This document shows, one piece after another, positions 42,509 through 50,242 of a stretch of 64,000 nt of DNA. Source of the stretch: Terrisporobacter vanillatitrophus. GTDB taxonomy: Bacteria; Bacillota; Clostridia; Peptostreptococcales; Peptostreptococcaceae. The DNA is taken from NCBI RefSeq assembly GCF_051148895.1, contig NZ_CP154625.1:2666001-2730000 (forward strand), read 5' to 3'. Under the pieces are notes generated by a model. It had not been told where the DNA came from. It saw only the letters and a list, made by a program, of their open reading frames with translations, and did not search any database. Each line of letters starts with the position of its first letter. Within the stretch, counting starts at the first letter, position 1. The position numbers and the translations under genes are program-made.

Positions 42509-43258
42509 TTAATCAACAACAAACACATCACTAAGTCTCCCTGGTTTTAAGTTTTTTTCTCTTATAATTTGAATAATATCATCTAAACATTTTGTTGTAG
42601 CATCTGTTGGATGCATTAATACAATACTTCCATCTACTATATTCTTATTCTTTACTCTTTCAATGATTTTTTCAGGATTGTCTCTATCTTGCCAATCAAT
42701 AGTATCCACATCCCATTTGAAGCATATGTAATTTAAACATTCTGCTGCTTTAACTGTATTTGAGCCAAAAGAACCTGCTGGAGCTTGAAAAAATTTAGTT
42801 TCCTCTCCAATAGCATCATCAATTATTTTCTTAGAAGTACTTATTTGATTATAATTTTCATCATATGAAAGATTAGCGTAGTCTAAGTGTTTATATCCAT
42901 GATTACCTACCTCATGTCCTTCATTTTTAATTCTTAAAAGCAAGTCCTTTTTATTTTCAGCCCACTTTCCTGTAACATTAAAAGTAATGTGTACCTTCTC
43001 CTTTTTTAGAGTTTCTAAAATAGATATTACATACTCATCTTCCCACCCTAGGTCTACGTTGCAAGTTAATGCAACATAGCCACTATTTTTTTTGGTTCCC
43101 TGGGTATAGGGAGCTTTTGCCAAATCTAAAATATTAATACTTGGTGTTGACTGATTTTTCTTAAGTGTAAAAGCGATTCCACATATTATAAGCAGAATGA
43201 TTAGAATAAAAATTATTATTTTTTTTAGTTTACCTTTGTTTAGCACCATCATTATCAT
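42509..43258 (-). CDS. ylxY: polysaccharide deacetylase-like protein (YlxY type), altered active site
   Basis: A 249-residue protein with one N-terminal membrane anchor (about residues 12-30) and a NodB/CE4 deacetylase domain. The second motif NHGYKH near residue 118 is intact, but the first motif, normally TFDDGP, reads TCNVDLGWEDEY near 64-75. The usual RxPxG loop is QAPAGSFG near 160, lacking the arginine, and the final LHD-type motif is LMHP. Catalysis may therefore be altered or lost. Its position between pnp and mlpA matches B. subtilis ylxY. AGGAGG lies eight bases before the ATG. Confidence 0.87.
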   Translation of the reverse strand: MIMMVLNKGKLKKIIIFILIILLIICGIAFTLKKNQSTPSINILDLAKAPYTQGTKKNSGYVALTCNVDLGWEDEYVISILETLKKEKVHITFNVTGKWAENKKDLLLRIKNEGHEVGNHGYKHLDYANLSYDENYNQISTSKKIIDDAIGEETKFFQAPAGSFGSNTVKAAECLNYICFKWDVDTIDWQDRDNPEKIIERVKNKNIVDGSIVLMHPTDATTKCLDDIIQIIREKNLKPGRLSDVFVVD

Positions 43259-43390
43259 ATTCGTTTCCTCCTAATATGTACAAATTATTTCTTATTTTAA
43301 GTTTATTATTACGACTTATAATTTATTCTTAGGAATAGGACTTGTTATCTAAAAATTCACGGCCCTTTGGCGACGTGTAAGCAAAACACA

Positions 43391-43416
43391 TAAAAAAAAC
43401 GAGACTACGTCTCGTT
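43391..43416 (-). terminator. intrinsic terminator of pnp
   Basis: An 8-bp stem (AACGAGAC at 43398-43405 with GTCTCGTT at 43409-43416), followed on the minus strand by a T7 tract. It lies just after the pnp stop. Confidence 0.88.
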
Positions 43417-43438
43417 CCCTTATTGTATAAATGAATTA

Positions 43439-45544
43439 TTATTTATTTTTTCTCTCTGGTCTAGGTAATAATACTTTTCTAGATACGTTTACTCTACCTT
43501 TGTCATCTATTTCAGTAACCTTAACTTCTACTTCATCTCCAACGTTTAATACATCTTCAACTTTTTCTACTCTTTCGTGAGCTATATTTCCTATACGAAG
43601 TAATCCTTCTTTTCCAGGAAGTAATTCAACGAAAGCTCCGAAGTTAACTACTCTTGTTACTTTACCTTTATATATTTCATTTAACTCAACTTCTGCTACT
43701 ATATCAGATATTTTTTGCTGAGCTAATCTTATCATATCCATATCAATACCAGCTATGAATACTTCACCATCTTGTTCTATATCTATTTTAACGCCCGTTT
43801 CATCTATTATCTTAGTTATTACTTTACCACCAGCACCGATAACGTCTCTTATCTTATCTGGGTTAATTCTCATAGTAACTATTTTTGGCGCATATTTAGA
43901 TAATTCTTCATTTGGTTTATCTATGCATTTTCTCATTTCGTTTAATATATGAAGTCTGCCAACTCTAGCTTGAGCTAATGCTCTTGTTAATACTTCTTCA
44001 TCTATACCAGCTATTTTAATATCCATTTGTATAGCAGTTATACCTTTTTCAGTACCTGCAACTTTAAAGTCCATATCTCCTAAATGATCTTCCATACCTT
44101 GTATATCTGATAGTATAGCCATTTTCCCATCATGTTCTATAAGTCCCATTGCAATACCTGCAACCATATCTTTTAAAGGTACACCCGCATCTAATAAAGA
44201 TAATGTAGAACCACAAACAGAACCTTGAGATGTAGAACCATTTGAACTTAATACTTCAGACACAAGTCTTATAGCATAAGGGAATTCTTCTTTTGAAGGT
44301 ATTACCGGAAGTAATGCTCTTTCAGCTAAAGCTCCATGACCTATTTCTCTTCTTCCTGGTCCTCTTGATGGTCTAGCTTCACCAACAGAGTATGCAGGGA
44401 AGTTGTAGTGATGCATATATCTCTTATTTTCTTCTTCATCAAGTCCATCAAGTATTTGAACATCACCTAATGCTCCAAGAGTTGTAACTGTCATTACTTG
44501 AGTTTGTCCTCTTGTAAATAACCCTGAACCATGAGCTCTTGGTATAAATCCATGATCACACCATATTGGTCTTATTTCATCAGTTTTTCTAGCATCTGGT
44601 CTTCTACCTTCATGAACTATAGCTTTTCTAACTTCTTCTTTTATTATAGAATCTAGCGTAGCTATTATATCATTTCCAAACGCTTCTAAAGTTTCTTCAT
44701 CAAAACTATTTATAGTTTGTTCTTTTACAGCGTCCATAGCTTCTTGTCTTTCTAATTTTTCAACAACGCTAACAGCTTCCTTCATTCCTTCAGTAGCTAC
44801 TTCCCTAACTTTGGCTTCTATGTCAGCATTTGGTTTAGTTTCAACAAATTCTATTTTTTCTTTTCCAACTTCAGCTTGAATTTGTTCTATAAACTCAGCT
44901 ATTTTTTTAATTTCTTCATGTGCTTTTAATATTGCTTCAAGCATTAATGATTCTGGTACTTCGTCAGCTCCAGCTTCAACCATCATTACCGCTTCTTTAG
45001 TTCCTGATACTACTAAGTGTAATGAACTTTTTTCTCTTTCTTCTGCTGTAGGATTTACAACTAAAGCTCCATCCACTAAACCTACACATACAGATCCTGT
45101 TGGTCCATTGAAAGGTATTTCTGATATTGATAAAGCAACTGATGAACCTATCATAGAAACTATATCAGGAGTACAATCTTGGTCTACTGATAAAACTGTA
45201 GCAACTACTTGTACATCATTTCTGAATGTTTTTGGAAATAAAGGTCTTATAGGTCTATCTATAAGTCTTGATGTAAGTACTGCTTTTTCTGACGGCTTTC
45301 CTTCTCTTTTTAAGAAACCACCTGGTATTTTACCAACTGAATATAATTTTTCTTCATAATCAACACTTAGTGGGAAAAAGTCTACACCTTCTCTTGGTTG
45401 AGCTGATTTTGAGCAGTTTACCATAACCATAGTCTCACCATATCTAAGTATTGCACTACCACTAGCAAGTTGTGATATTTTCCCTATTTCAACAGAAAGT
45501 TCTCTTCCTGCTAAATCCATTGTAAAAATTTTATGTTCAAACAT
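43439..45544 (-). CDS. pnp: polyribonucleotide nucleotidyltransferase (PNPase)
   Basis: A 701-residue phosphorolytic 3'-5' exoribonuclease. Order: first RNase PH domain (about residues 10-145), helical linker, second RNase PH domain with the catalytic FTRGQTQVMT stretch near 343 and SDIQGMEDHLGDMDFKVAGT near 480, a KH domain with RDVIGAGGKVI near 565, and an S1 RNA-binding domain near 620-690. It works in RNA decay, possibly together with RNase Y encoded in this window. AGAGGAGG precedes the ATG. rpsO and degV lie upstream, each with separate spacing. Confidence 0.98.
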   Translation of the reverse strand: MFEHKIFTMDLAGRELSVEIGKISQLASGSAILRYGETMVMVNCSKSAQPREGVDFFPLSVDYEEKLYSVGKIPGGFLKREGKPSEKAVLTSRLIDRPIRPLFPKTFRNDVQVVATVLSVDQDCTPDIVSMIGSSVALSISEIPFNGPTGSVCVGLVDGALVVNPTAEEREKSSLHLVVSGTKEAVMMVEAGADEVPESLMLEAILKAHEEIKKIAEFIEQIQAEVGKEKIEFVETKPNADIEAKVREVATEGMKEAVSVVEKLERQEAMDAVKEQTINSFDEETLEAFGNDIIATLDSIIKEEVRKAIVHEGRRPDARKTDEIRPIWCDHGFIPRAHGSGLFTRGQTQVMTVTTLGALGDVQILDGLDEEENKRYMHHYNFPAYSVGEARPSRGPGRREIGHGALAERALLPVIPSKEEFPYAIRLVSEVLSSNGSTSQGSVCGSTLSLLDAGVPLKDMVAGIAMGLIEHDGKMAILSDIQGMEDHLGDMDFKVAGTEKGITAIQMDIKIAGIDEEVLTRALAQARVGRLHILNEMRKCIDKPNEELSKYAPKIVTMRINPDKIRDVIGAGGKVITKIIDETGVKIDIEQDGEVFIAGIDMDMIRLAQQKISDIVAEVELNEIYKGKVTRVVNFGAFVELLPGKEGLLRIGNIAHERVEKVEDVLNVGDEVEVKVTEIDDKGRVNVSRKVLLPRPERKNK

Positions 45545-45674
45545 TAATGCTTGTACCTCCTCTTATACTGAAACCACTATTTCTTCTATGTACTATATTA
45601 ACAAAATTACTACTAATTAACAATATAATTATACAATGTAAAGAATTAGTGTTTTAGTATATCCTCTTAATTTA

Positions 45675-46517
45675 TTAGTTAGAAGAACTTATTGCTAAAA
45701 TTTGAGGGCCTGTGTGTGCACATATACAAGATCCACCTCTAGTAATAAATACTTCCTTTGCTTTTATTCTTTTAGCAACTTCTTCTTTAAGTTTTTCAAA
45801 ATCTGATTCATTAGAACCATATCCTATTGTAAGAACTTTAGATTCTAAATCATGATCATTAGCTTCTAAAATCATATCTACTAGTTTAGAGGCTACTTGT
45901 TTAGCTCCTCTAATTTTTGTTACTATTTTATTTTTTCCATCTTCCATGGTGCATATAGGTTTTATATTTAACATATTTCCTACAAAAGATACCACACTTG
46001 GTAATCTTCCACTTTCTTTTAAATAATCTAATGTAAATGGTACGAAAAATAAATTTACACTTTCTCTAATGTCTTCTAATTTATCAACTATTTGATCAGC
46101 AGACAAATCACTATTTTCCACTAATTCACACGCTTTTATTACATATTGTCCACTTCCTAAAGATAAAAATAATGTATCAAAAACATATATATTCCCAGTA
46201 ACATCATTTTGGGCCATTATTGCACTTTGATATGTTCCTGAAGTCTTTGATGACCCTGTTAGACAAATCACATCATATCCTTCATTTGCATATTTTTCAA
46301 AAGCTTCTTTAAATTGAATGTATGTAACTTGAGATGTTTTAGGTAAGGTTTCACTACTTTCCAAAATATGATAAAATTGTTGATTAGTAAAATCTATACC
46401 ATCTTTATATTCTTTCCCATTTATACTGATAGTAAGCGGAATCATATCTAAAAAGCCTTTTTGTTTTATTTCCTCAGGAATGTCGCACATGCTGTCACAC
46501 AGTATTTTAATCTTCAT
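45675..46517 (-). CDS. DegV family protein
   Basis: A 280-residue DegV-family fatty-acid-binding protein. Such proteins bind a fatty acid between two domains and, as FakB, present it to the kinase FakA for phospholipid synthesis. Seen are the CDSMCDIP start, the TSQVT motif near residue 60 and the GSSKTSGTYQSA motif near 88 that contact the lipid carboxylate. No fakA is nearby, and its insertion between rpsO and pnp differs from B. subtilis. AGGGGGC precedes the ATG. A terminator separates it from rpsO. Confidence 0.92.
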   Translation of the reverse strand: MKIKILCDSMCDIPEEIKQKGFLDMIPLTISINGKEYKDGIDFTNQQFYHILESSETLPKTSQVTYIQFKEAFEKYANEGYDVICLTGSSKTSGTYQSAIMAQNDVTGNIYVFDTLFLSLGSGQYVIKACELVENSDLSADQIVDKLEDIRESVNLFFVPFTLDYLKESGRLPSVVSFVGNMLNIKPICTMEDGKNKIVTKIRGAKQVASKLVDMILEANDHDLESKVLTIGYGSNESDFEKLKEEVAKRIKAKEVFITRGGSCICAHTGPQILAISSSN

Positions 46518-46565
46518 GGCTACTGCCCCCTAATAGAAATTAATTATTCATTCTTTTATCAATAC

Positions 46566-46600
46566 AAAAAAAGCAGATACCATAAGTATATCTGCTTTTT
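46566..46600 (-). terminator. intrinsic terminator of rpsO
   Basis: A 12-bp stem (AAAAAGCAGATA at 46568-46579 with TATCTGCTTTTT at 46589-46600) has a T7 tract on the minus strand. It lies 16 bases after the rpsO stop. Confidence 0.9.
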
Positions 46601-46616
46601 AAATAAAGTAATAAGA

Positions 46617-46871
46617 TTATTTTCTTAATCCTAACTTAGCTATTAATGCTCTGTAACCTTCTAAGTCTTTTTCTTTTAAGTAAGCTAATAAGTTTCTTCT
46701 TCTACCAACCATTTTTAATAATCCTCTTCTTGAGTGATGGTCTTTTTTGTGAACTTTTAAGTGCTCGTTTAATTCGTTTATTCTAGCTGTTAATAAAGCT
46801 ATTTGAACTTCTGGAGAACCAGTATCTCCTTCTTTTCTTCCGAATTCGCTTATTATTTCTGTTTTATTCAT
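46617..46871 (-). CDS. rpsO: 30S ribosomal protein S15
   Basis: An 84-residue ribosomal protein S15, which binds the central domain of 16S rRNA early in 30S assembly. Conserved blocks: GDTGSPEVQIALLTARI near residues 18-34, HKKDHHSRRGLL near 41-52, and RRRNLLAYL near 57-65. The frame is open 12 codons upstream, but GGAGGTACATCAA directly before the ATG at 46871 fixes the start. It has its own promoter (46960-46988) and a structured ~80-nt leader that may carry S15 autoregulation, and ends in a strong terminator. Confidence 0.97.
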   Translation of the reverse strand: MNKTEIISEFGRKEGDTGSPEVQIALLTARINELNEHLKVHKKDHHSRRGLLKMVGRRRNLLAYLKEKDLEGYRALIAKLGLRK

Positions 46872-46903
46872 TTGATGTACCTCCAAATATTTTAATATAA
46901 TCG

Positions 46904-46948
46904 CCATTTACTAAGCATTGATTGGAGTATTCATATGCCGAGTAATGG
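46904..46948 (-). promoter_or_regulatory. rpsO leader stem-loop, possible S15 autoregulatory site
   Basis: On the minus strand CCATTACTCGGC (46937-46948) can pair with GCTTAGTAAATGG (46904-46916) with one bulge and one mismatch around a ~20-base loop. It sits between the promoter and the ribosome binding site. S15 genes in several bacterial groups are autoregulated through leader structures; whether this one binds S15 is inference. Confidence 0.45.
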
Positions 46949-46959
46949 TTACTTTGATT

Positions 46960-46988
46960 ATTTTATCATAACTTAGCTACTTTTGCAA
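46960..46988 (-). promoter_or_regulatory. rpsO promoter
   Basis: On the minus strand TTGCAA (46983-46988), 17 bp, and TAAAAT (46960-46965) preceded by TGA (extended -10). The -35 box lies inside the end of ribF. Transcription would start near 46953. Confidence 0.7.
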
Positions 46989-47902
46989 ATATACTTTTTA
47001 TATATATAATTAGTATCCATCTTCAATTGTATTTTTAATTCGTTTAAATCTTTAAACTTCTTTTCATCTCTTATTCTTTCCAAAAACTCAAGTTTTATAG
47101 TTTTGCCATAAATATCTTTGTCAAATTGTAATATGTTTGTTTCTACTGACATTTTTTCTCCATTTACTGTAGGATTATAGCCAATATTTGTAGCTCCTAC
47201 ATATACTTCATTTCCAATATATACTTTTGTAGCATATATACCTCTTTTAGGTATAATAAGATTTTCTTGTAGTTTAAGGTTTGCCGTTGGAAATCCTAAA
47301 GTTCTACCTAGCTGTTTTGCATGAATCACTGTACCTTCAATTGTATAGTTTCTCCCTAAGTAATTCTTTATTTCATCAACTCTACCTGCATATATTAAAT
47401 CTTTTACATGAGTACTACTCACTCTTATATTATTAATAACTACAGGCTCAACTACCTCCACATCAAATCCATATTTTTTGCCTAGTATTTTTAATATTGG
47501 TGGAGTACCTTCTCTATTTCTTGCAAAAGCAAAATCATGTCCTATAATTAGTTTTTTTGCACCTAGTTTATCAACTAATATTTCTTTTACAAAATCTTCT
47601 GCTGATATTTCTGCCATATCTTTATTAAATGGTATATCTATAACTACATCTATACCTAATAACTTAAGTTTATTGATTTTTTCAACTTGTGTTATTATTT
47701 CTCTAGTTGTAATATTAGAAAAATAACTAATAGGACTGTTTTTAAATGTAAAAACTACACTCGTTAATTGTTCTTGTTTAGAATAATCAACCGTCTTTTC
47801 TATAAGAACCTCATGTCCCTTATGAATCCCGTCAAATTTACCTATAGTAACAACACTTTTATCAAAACTTTCTATTTCATTTAAAGAATTTATTATAATC
47901 AT
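46973..47902 (-). CDS. ribF: bifunctional riboflavin kinase/FAD synthetase
   Basis: A 309-residue enzyme making FMN and then FAD from riboflavin. The N-terminal FAD-synthetase domain shows GKFDGIHKGHE near residue 22 and SSTHVKDLIYAGRV near 165. The C-terminal riboflavin-kinase domain shows LGFPTANL near 205 and the FLERIRDEKKF tail near 277. It lies 24 bases after truB in the rimP-ribF operon, where it is normally located in Firmicutes. I see no terminator after it; the rpsO promoter begins inside its last codons. Confidence 0.96.
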   Translation of the reverse strand: MIIINSLNEIESFDKSVVTIGKFDGIHKGHEVLIEKTVDYSKQEQLTSVVFTFKNSPISYFSNITTREIITQVEKINKLKLLGIDVVIDIPFNKDMAEISAEDFVKEILVDKLGAKKLIIGHDFAFARNREGTPPILKILGKKYGFDVEVVEPVVINNIRVSSTHVKDLIYAGRVDEIKNYLGRNYTIEGTVIHAKQLGRTLGFPTANLKLQENLIIPKRGIYATKVYIGNEVYVGATNIGYNPTVNGEKMSVETNILQFDKDIYGKTIKLEFLERIRDEKKFKDLNELKIQLKMDTNYIYKKYICKSS

Positions 47903-47926
47903 GTCTTTTCCCCACTGATATAAAAA

Positions 47927-48835
47927 TTATTCTATAAAAATTTTATCACTCTTTAGACTAATAGTGTTATTATTTTTTAATAATTTTCCAGTTCCTATAA
48001 ATTCATCATTACAATATACCCTGACATATTCATCATTTTGTGATAAATTATCATTTGTAAACCTTTTAGAATCTATTATTCCACCATTTCTATAGTATTT
48101 AAGAGCAGTATCTTTTAATTCAACTTTTTTAAAATTATCTAGAACATAATCAATATCATATAAGTGATTTTCTAGGATGTTATCATTATAATATTTTTCT
48201 AATTCTTCTAGAGTTATTGCATTTTCTAAGTTGAATTTTCCAGAAGATGTTCTAAGTAAAAAGGACATATGTCCTCCACACTTTAAGTACTTACCAATAT
48301 CATGACATATACTTCTAACATAAGTACCCTTTGAACATTTAACTAAAAATAATACTTTATTTTCAATTATATTTAAAATTTTTATTTGTTCTATATTAAC
48401 TTTTCTAGGCTTAATTTCAATAGTGTCGGCTTTTCCTTTTCTAGCTAAATCACACATTTTTTGTCCATTAATCTTCAAAGCTGAATAAACAGGAGGATAC
48501 TGATTAATCTCTCCTTTTTGTGTTTCAAAAGCTTTGTATATATGTTCACTTGTAATATTTGAAGCATCACCTTCGAATGTTATTACTCCAGAAGAATCAT
48601 AAGTGTCTGTAGCAACACCTAATGTTAATTCACATATATATGATTTTTCTTTATTCAAAATAAGCTCACTTACTTTTGTAGCCTTGTTTAAACATATAGG
48701 AAGAACTCCAGCTGCATCAGGATCTAACGTTCCTGTATGACCAACTTTTTTCATGCTTAAAATTCTTCTCACTCTACTTACTACATCGTGAGATGTCATA
48801 CCTGTAGGTTTTAATATATTTACTATTTTATTCAT
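47927..48835 (-). CDS. truB: tRNA pseudouridine-55 synthase
   Basis: A 302-residue pseudouridine synthase that modifies U55 in the T-loop of tRNAs. The catalytic aspartate is in VGHTGTLDPDAAGVLP near residue 39; also seen are KSYICELTLG near 64 and the KCSKGTYVRSICHDIG stretch near 168. The C-terminal part, normally a PUA-like domain, is short. AAGGATG precedes the ATG, 12 bases after nrnA, so it is part of the nusA-infB operon. Confidence 0.96.
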   Translation of the reverse strand: MNKIVNILKPTGMTSHDVVSRVRRILSMKKVGHTGTLDPDAAGVLPICLNKATKVSELILNKEKSYICELTLGVATDTYDSSGVITFEGDASNITSEHIYKAFETQKGEINQYPPVYSALKINGQKMCDLARKGKADTIEIKPRKVNIEQIKILNIIENKVLFLVKCSKGTYVRSICHDIGKYLKCGGHMSFLLRTSSGKFNLENAITLEELEKYYNDNILENHLYDIDYVLDNFKKVELKDTALKYYRNGGIIDSKRFTNDNLSQNDEYVRVYCNDEFIGTGKLLKNNNTISLKSDKIFIE

Positions 48836-48847
48836 TAAAAATCATCC

Positions 48848-49828
48848 TTAAATTTCTTTTAATGCTTCTTCTAATATTTTTGTTTTTGCATTTTCCATAC
48901 TATCATTTATAGTACAACCAGCAGCCCTTATATGTCCGCCTCCACCAAATGTCTTAGCTAAACGACCTACATCTGCATAGGATTTAGATCTTAAGCTAAC
49001 TTTAATCTCATTATTGCTTTTTTCTTTAAGTAAAATTCCTATTTCTACGTTTTCTATATCTCTAGCATATGGGACAATACCGTCTATATCCTTAAAATCA
49101 ACATTGTATCTTTTAAGCATATCTTGTGTAACCATCATTATGGCCACTTTCCTATTGACAATTTCAAGTGTATTTAGTGACTCTCCCAATAATTTATAAA
49201 AGTTAAAAGGATTACTACCAAAAACATTTTGAACTACTTTTTGTGTATTTGCTCCATTTATTAATAATTGCTTCGCCATATCAAAACTACTTGCATGAGT
49301 ATTAGAATATGTAAGTTTTCCAGTATCCGTCATAAGACCTGTATAGAGAGCTGTAGCTATATTTTCATCTATAGATTTAAAATTATTTATTTCTTCATTT
49401 CTTATGAGTAAATTATATACTAATTCACAAGTTGAAGATGCTTCAGCCACTACATAATTTAAATCCCCATAAAAATCATTACTTGCATGATGATCTATAT
49501 TGATTAATTTCATACAATTATCTTTAATGTCATCATCTACACAAATTCTGTTTTTATCTCCACAATCTAAAGTAATCAAAGTATAGTTTTCTATTTTCAA
49601 CCCTTTAAATTCACTAGAGTTTATTATATTTATATCTTCAATAAGAAACTGCATGTTTAAAGGCATATCATCATTCATAACATAATAAACATTTTTATTG
49701 ATTTTTTTTAAGAAATAATTAATTGAAAGAGTTGAACCTATATTGTCTCCATCTGGATTAACATGAGAAGTAACGACAAAATCGTTACTTCCATGTATAT
49801 ATTTTATAATAGTGTCTATATTATTCAT
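48848..49828 (-). CDS. nrnA: DHH phosphoesterase, oligoribonuclease/pAp phosphatase NrnA-like
   Basis: A 326-residue DHH/DHHA1 protein. NrnA-type enzymes degrade short oligonucleotides and 3'-phosphoadenosine-5'-phosphate. Motifs: HVNPDGDNIG near residue 20, LDCGD near 90, the DHH signature IDHHAS near 113, and the DHHA1 loop GGGGHIRAAG near 301. The longest frame opens at 49843, but GAGGAAA spacing best fits the ATG at 49828, which overlaps the rbfA stop by eight bases, so translation is coupled. It occupies the rbfA-truB gap. Confidence 0.93.
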   Translation of the reverse strand: MNNIDTIIKYIHGSNDFVVTSHVNPDGDNIGSTLSINYFLKKINKNVYYVMNDDMPLNMQFLIEDINIINSSEFKGLKIENYTLITLDCGDKNRICVDDDIKDNCMKLINIDHHASNDFYGDLNYVVAEASSTCELVYNLLIRNEEINNFKSIDENIATALYTGLMTDTGKLTYSNTHASSFDMAKQLLINGANTQKVVQNVFGSNPFNFYKLLGESLNTLEIVNRKVAIMMVTQDMLKRYNVDFKDIDGIVPYARDIENVEIGILLKEKSNNEIKVSLRSKSYADVGRLAKTFGGGGHIRAAGCTINDSMENAKTKILEEALKEI

Positions 49829-50210
49829 TTTCATTTTCCTCAACTTGTATTTGAGGTTTTTCTTGATCTTTTTGAGACACTTTTTTTATAAGGCTGTCCA
49901 TATACATACCTTTGATTAAAGAGTCATCTACTTTGAATATAATTTGAGGGATATGTCTTATTTTTATACTTCTACCTATTTCTCTTCTGATGTAGCTTTC
50001 TGCATTTCTTAAACCTTCTAAAGTGGATTCTTCATCTCCACCCAAAATACTTACATATATATATGCATAGCTTAAATCATTAGTAACTTCCACATCTGTA
50101 ACACTTACCATAGAGTTTATTCTAGGGTCTTTTATTCCATTAATAAGTATAGTACTTACTATTTTTCTAATTTCTTCACCTATTCTACGTGTTCTATTAT
50201 ATGATGCCAT
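49821..50210 (-). CDS. rbfA: ribosome-binding factor A
   Basis: A 129-residue KH-fold 30S maturation factor. It has the usual RTRRIGEEIRKIVSTIL start, a VSVTDVEVTNDLSYAYIYVS strand pair near residues 35-54, and the IRREIGRSIKIRHIPQIIF helix near 80-100. The tail is acidic. It lies 32 bases after infB and its last codons overlap the start of nrnA. Confidence 0.96.
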   Translation of the reverse strand: MASYNRTRRIGEEIRKIVSTILINGIKDPRINSMVSVTDVEVTNDLSYAYIYVSILGGDEESTLEGLRNAESYIRREIGRSIKIRHIPQIIFKVDDSLIKGMYMDSLIKKVSQKDQEKPQIQVEENENE

Positions 50211-50242
50211 AATATCAACCTTCTTTACTAGTAGTTAATTAT

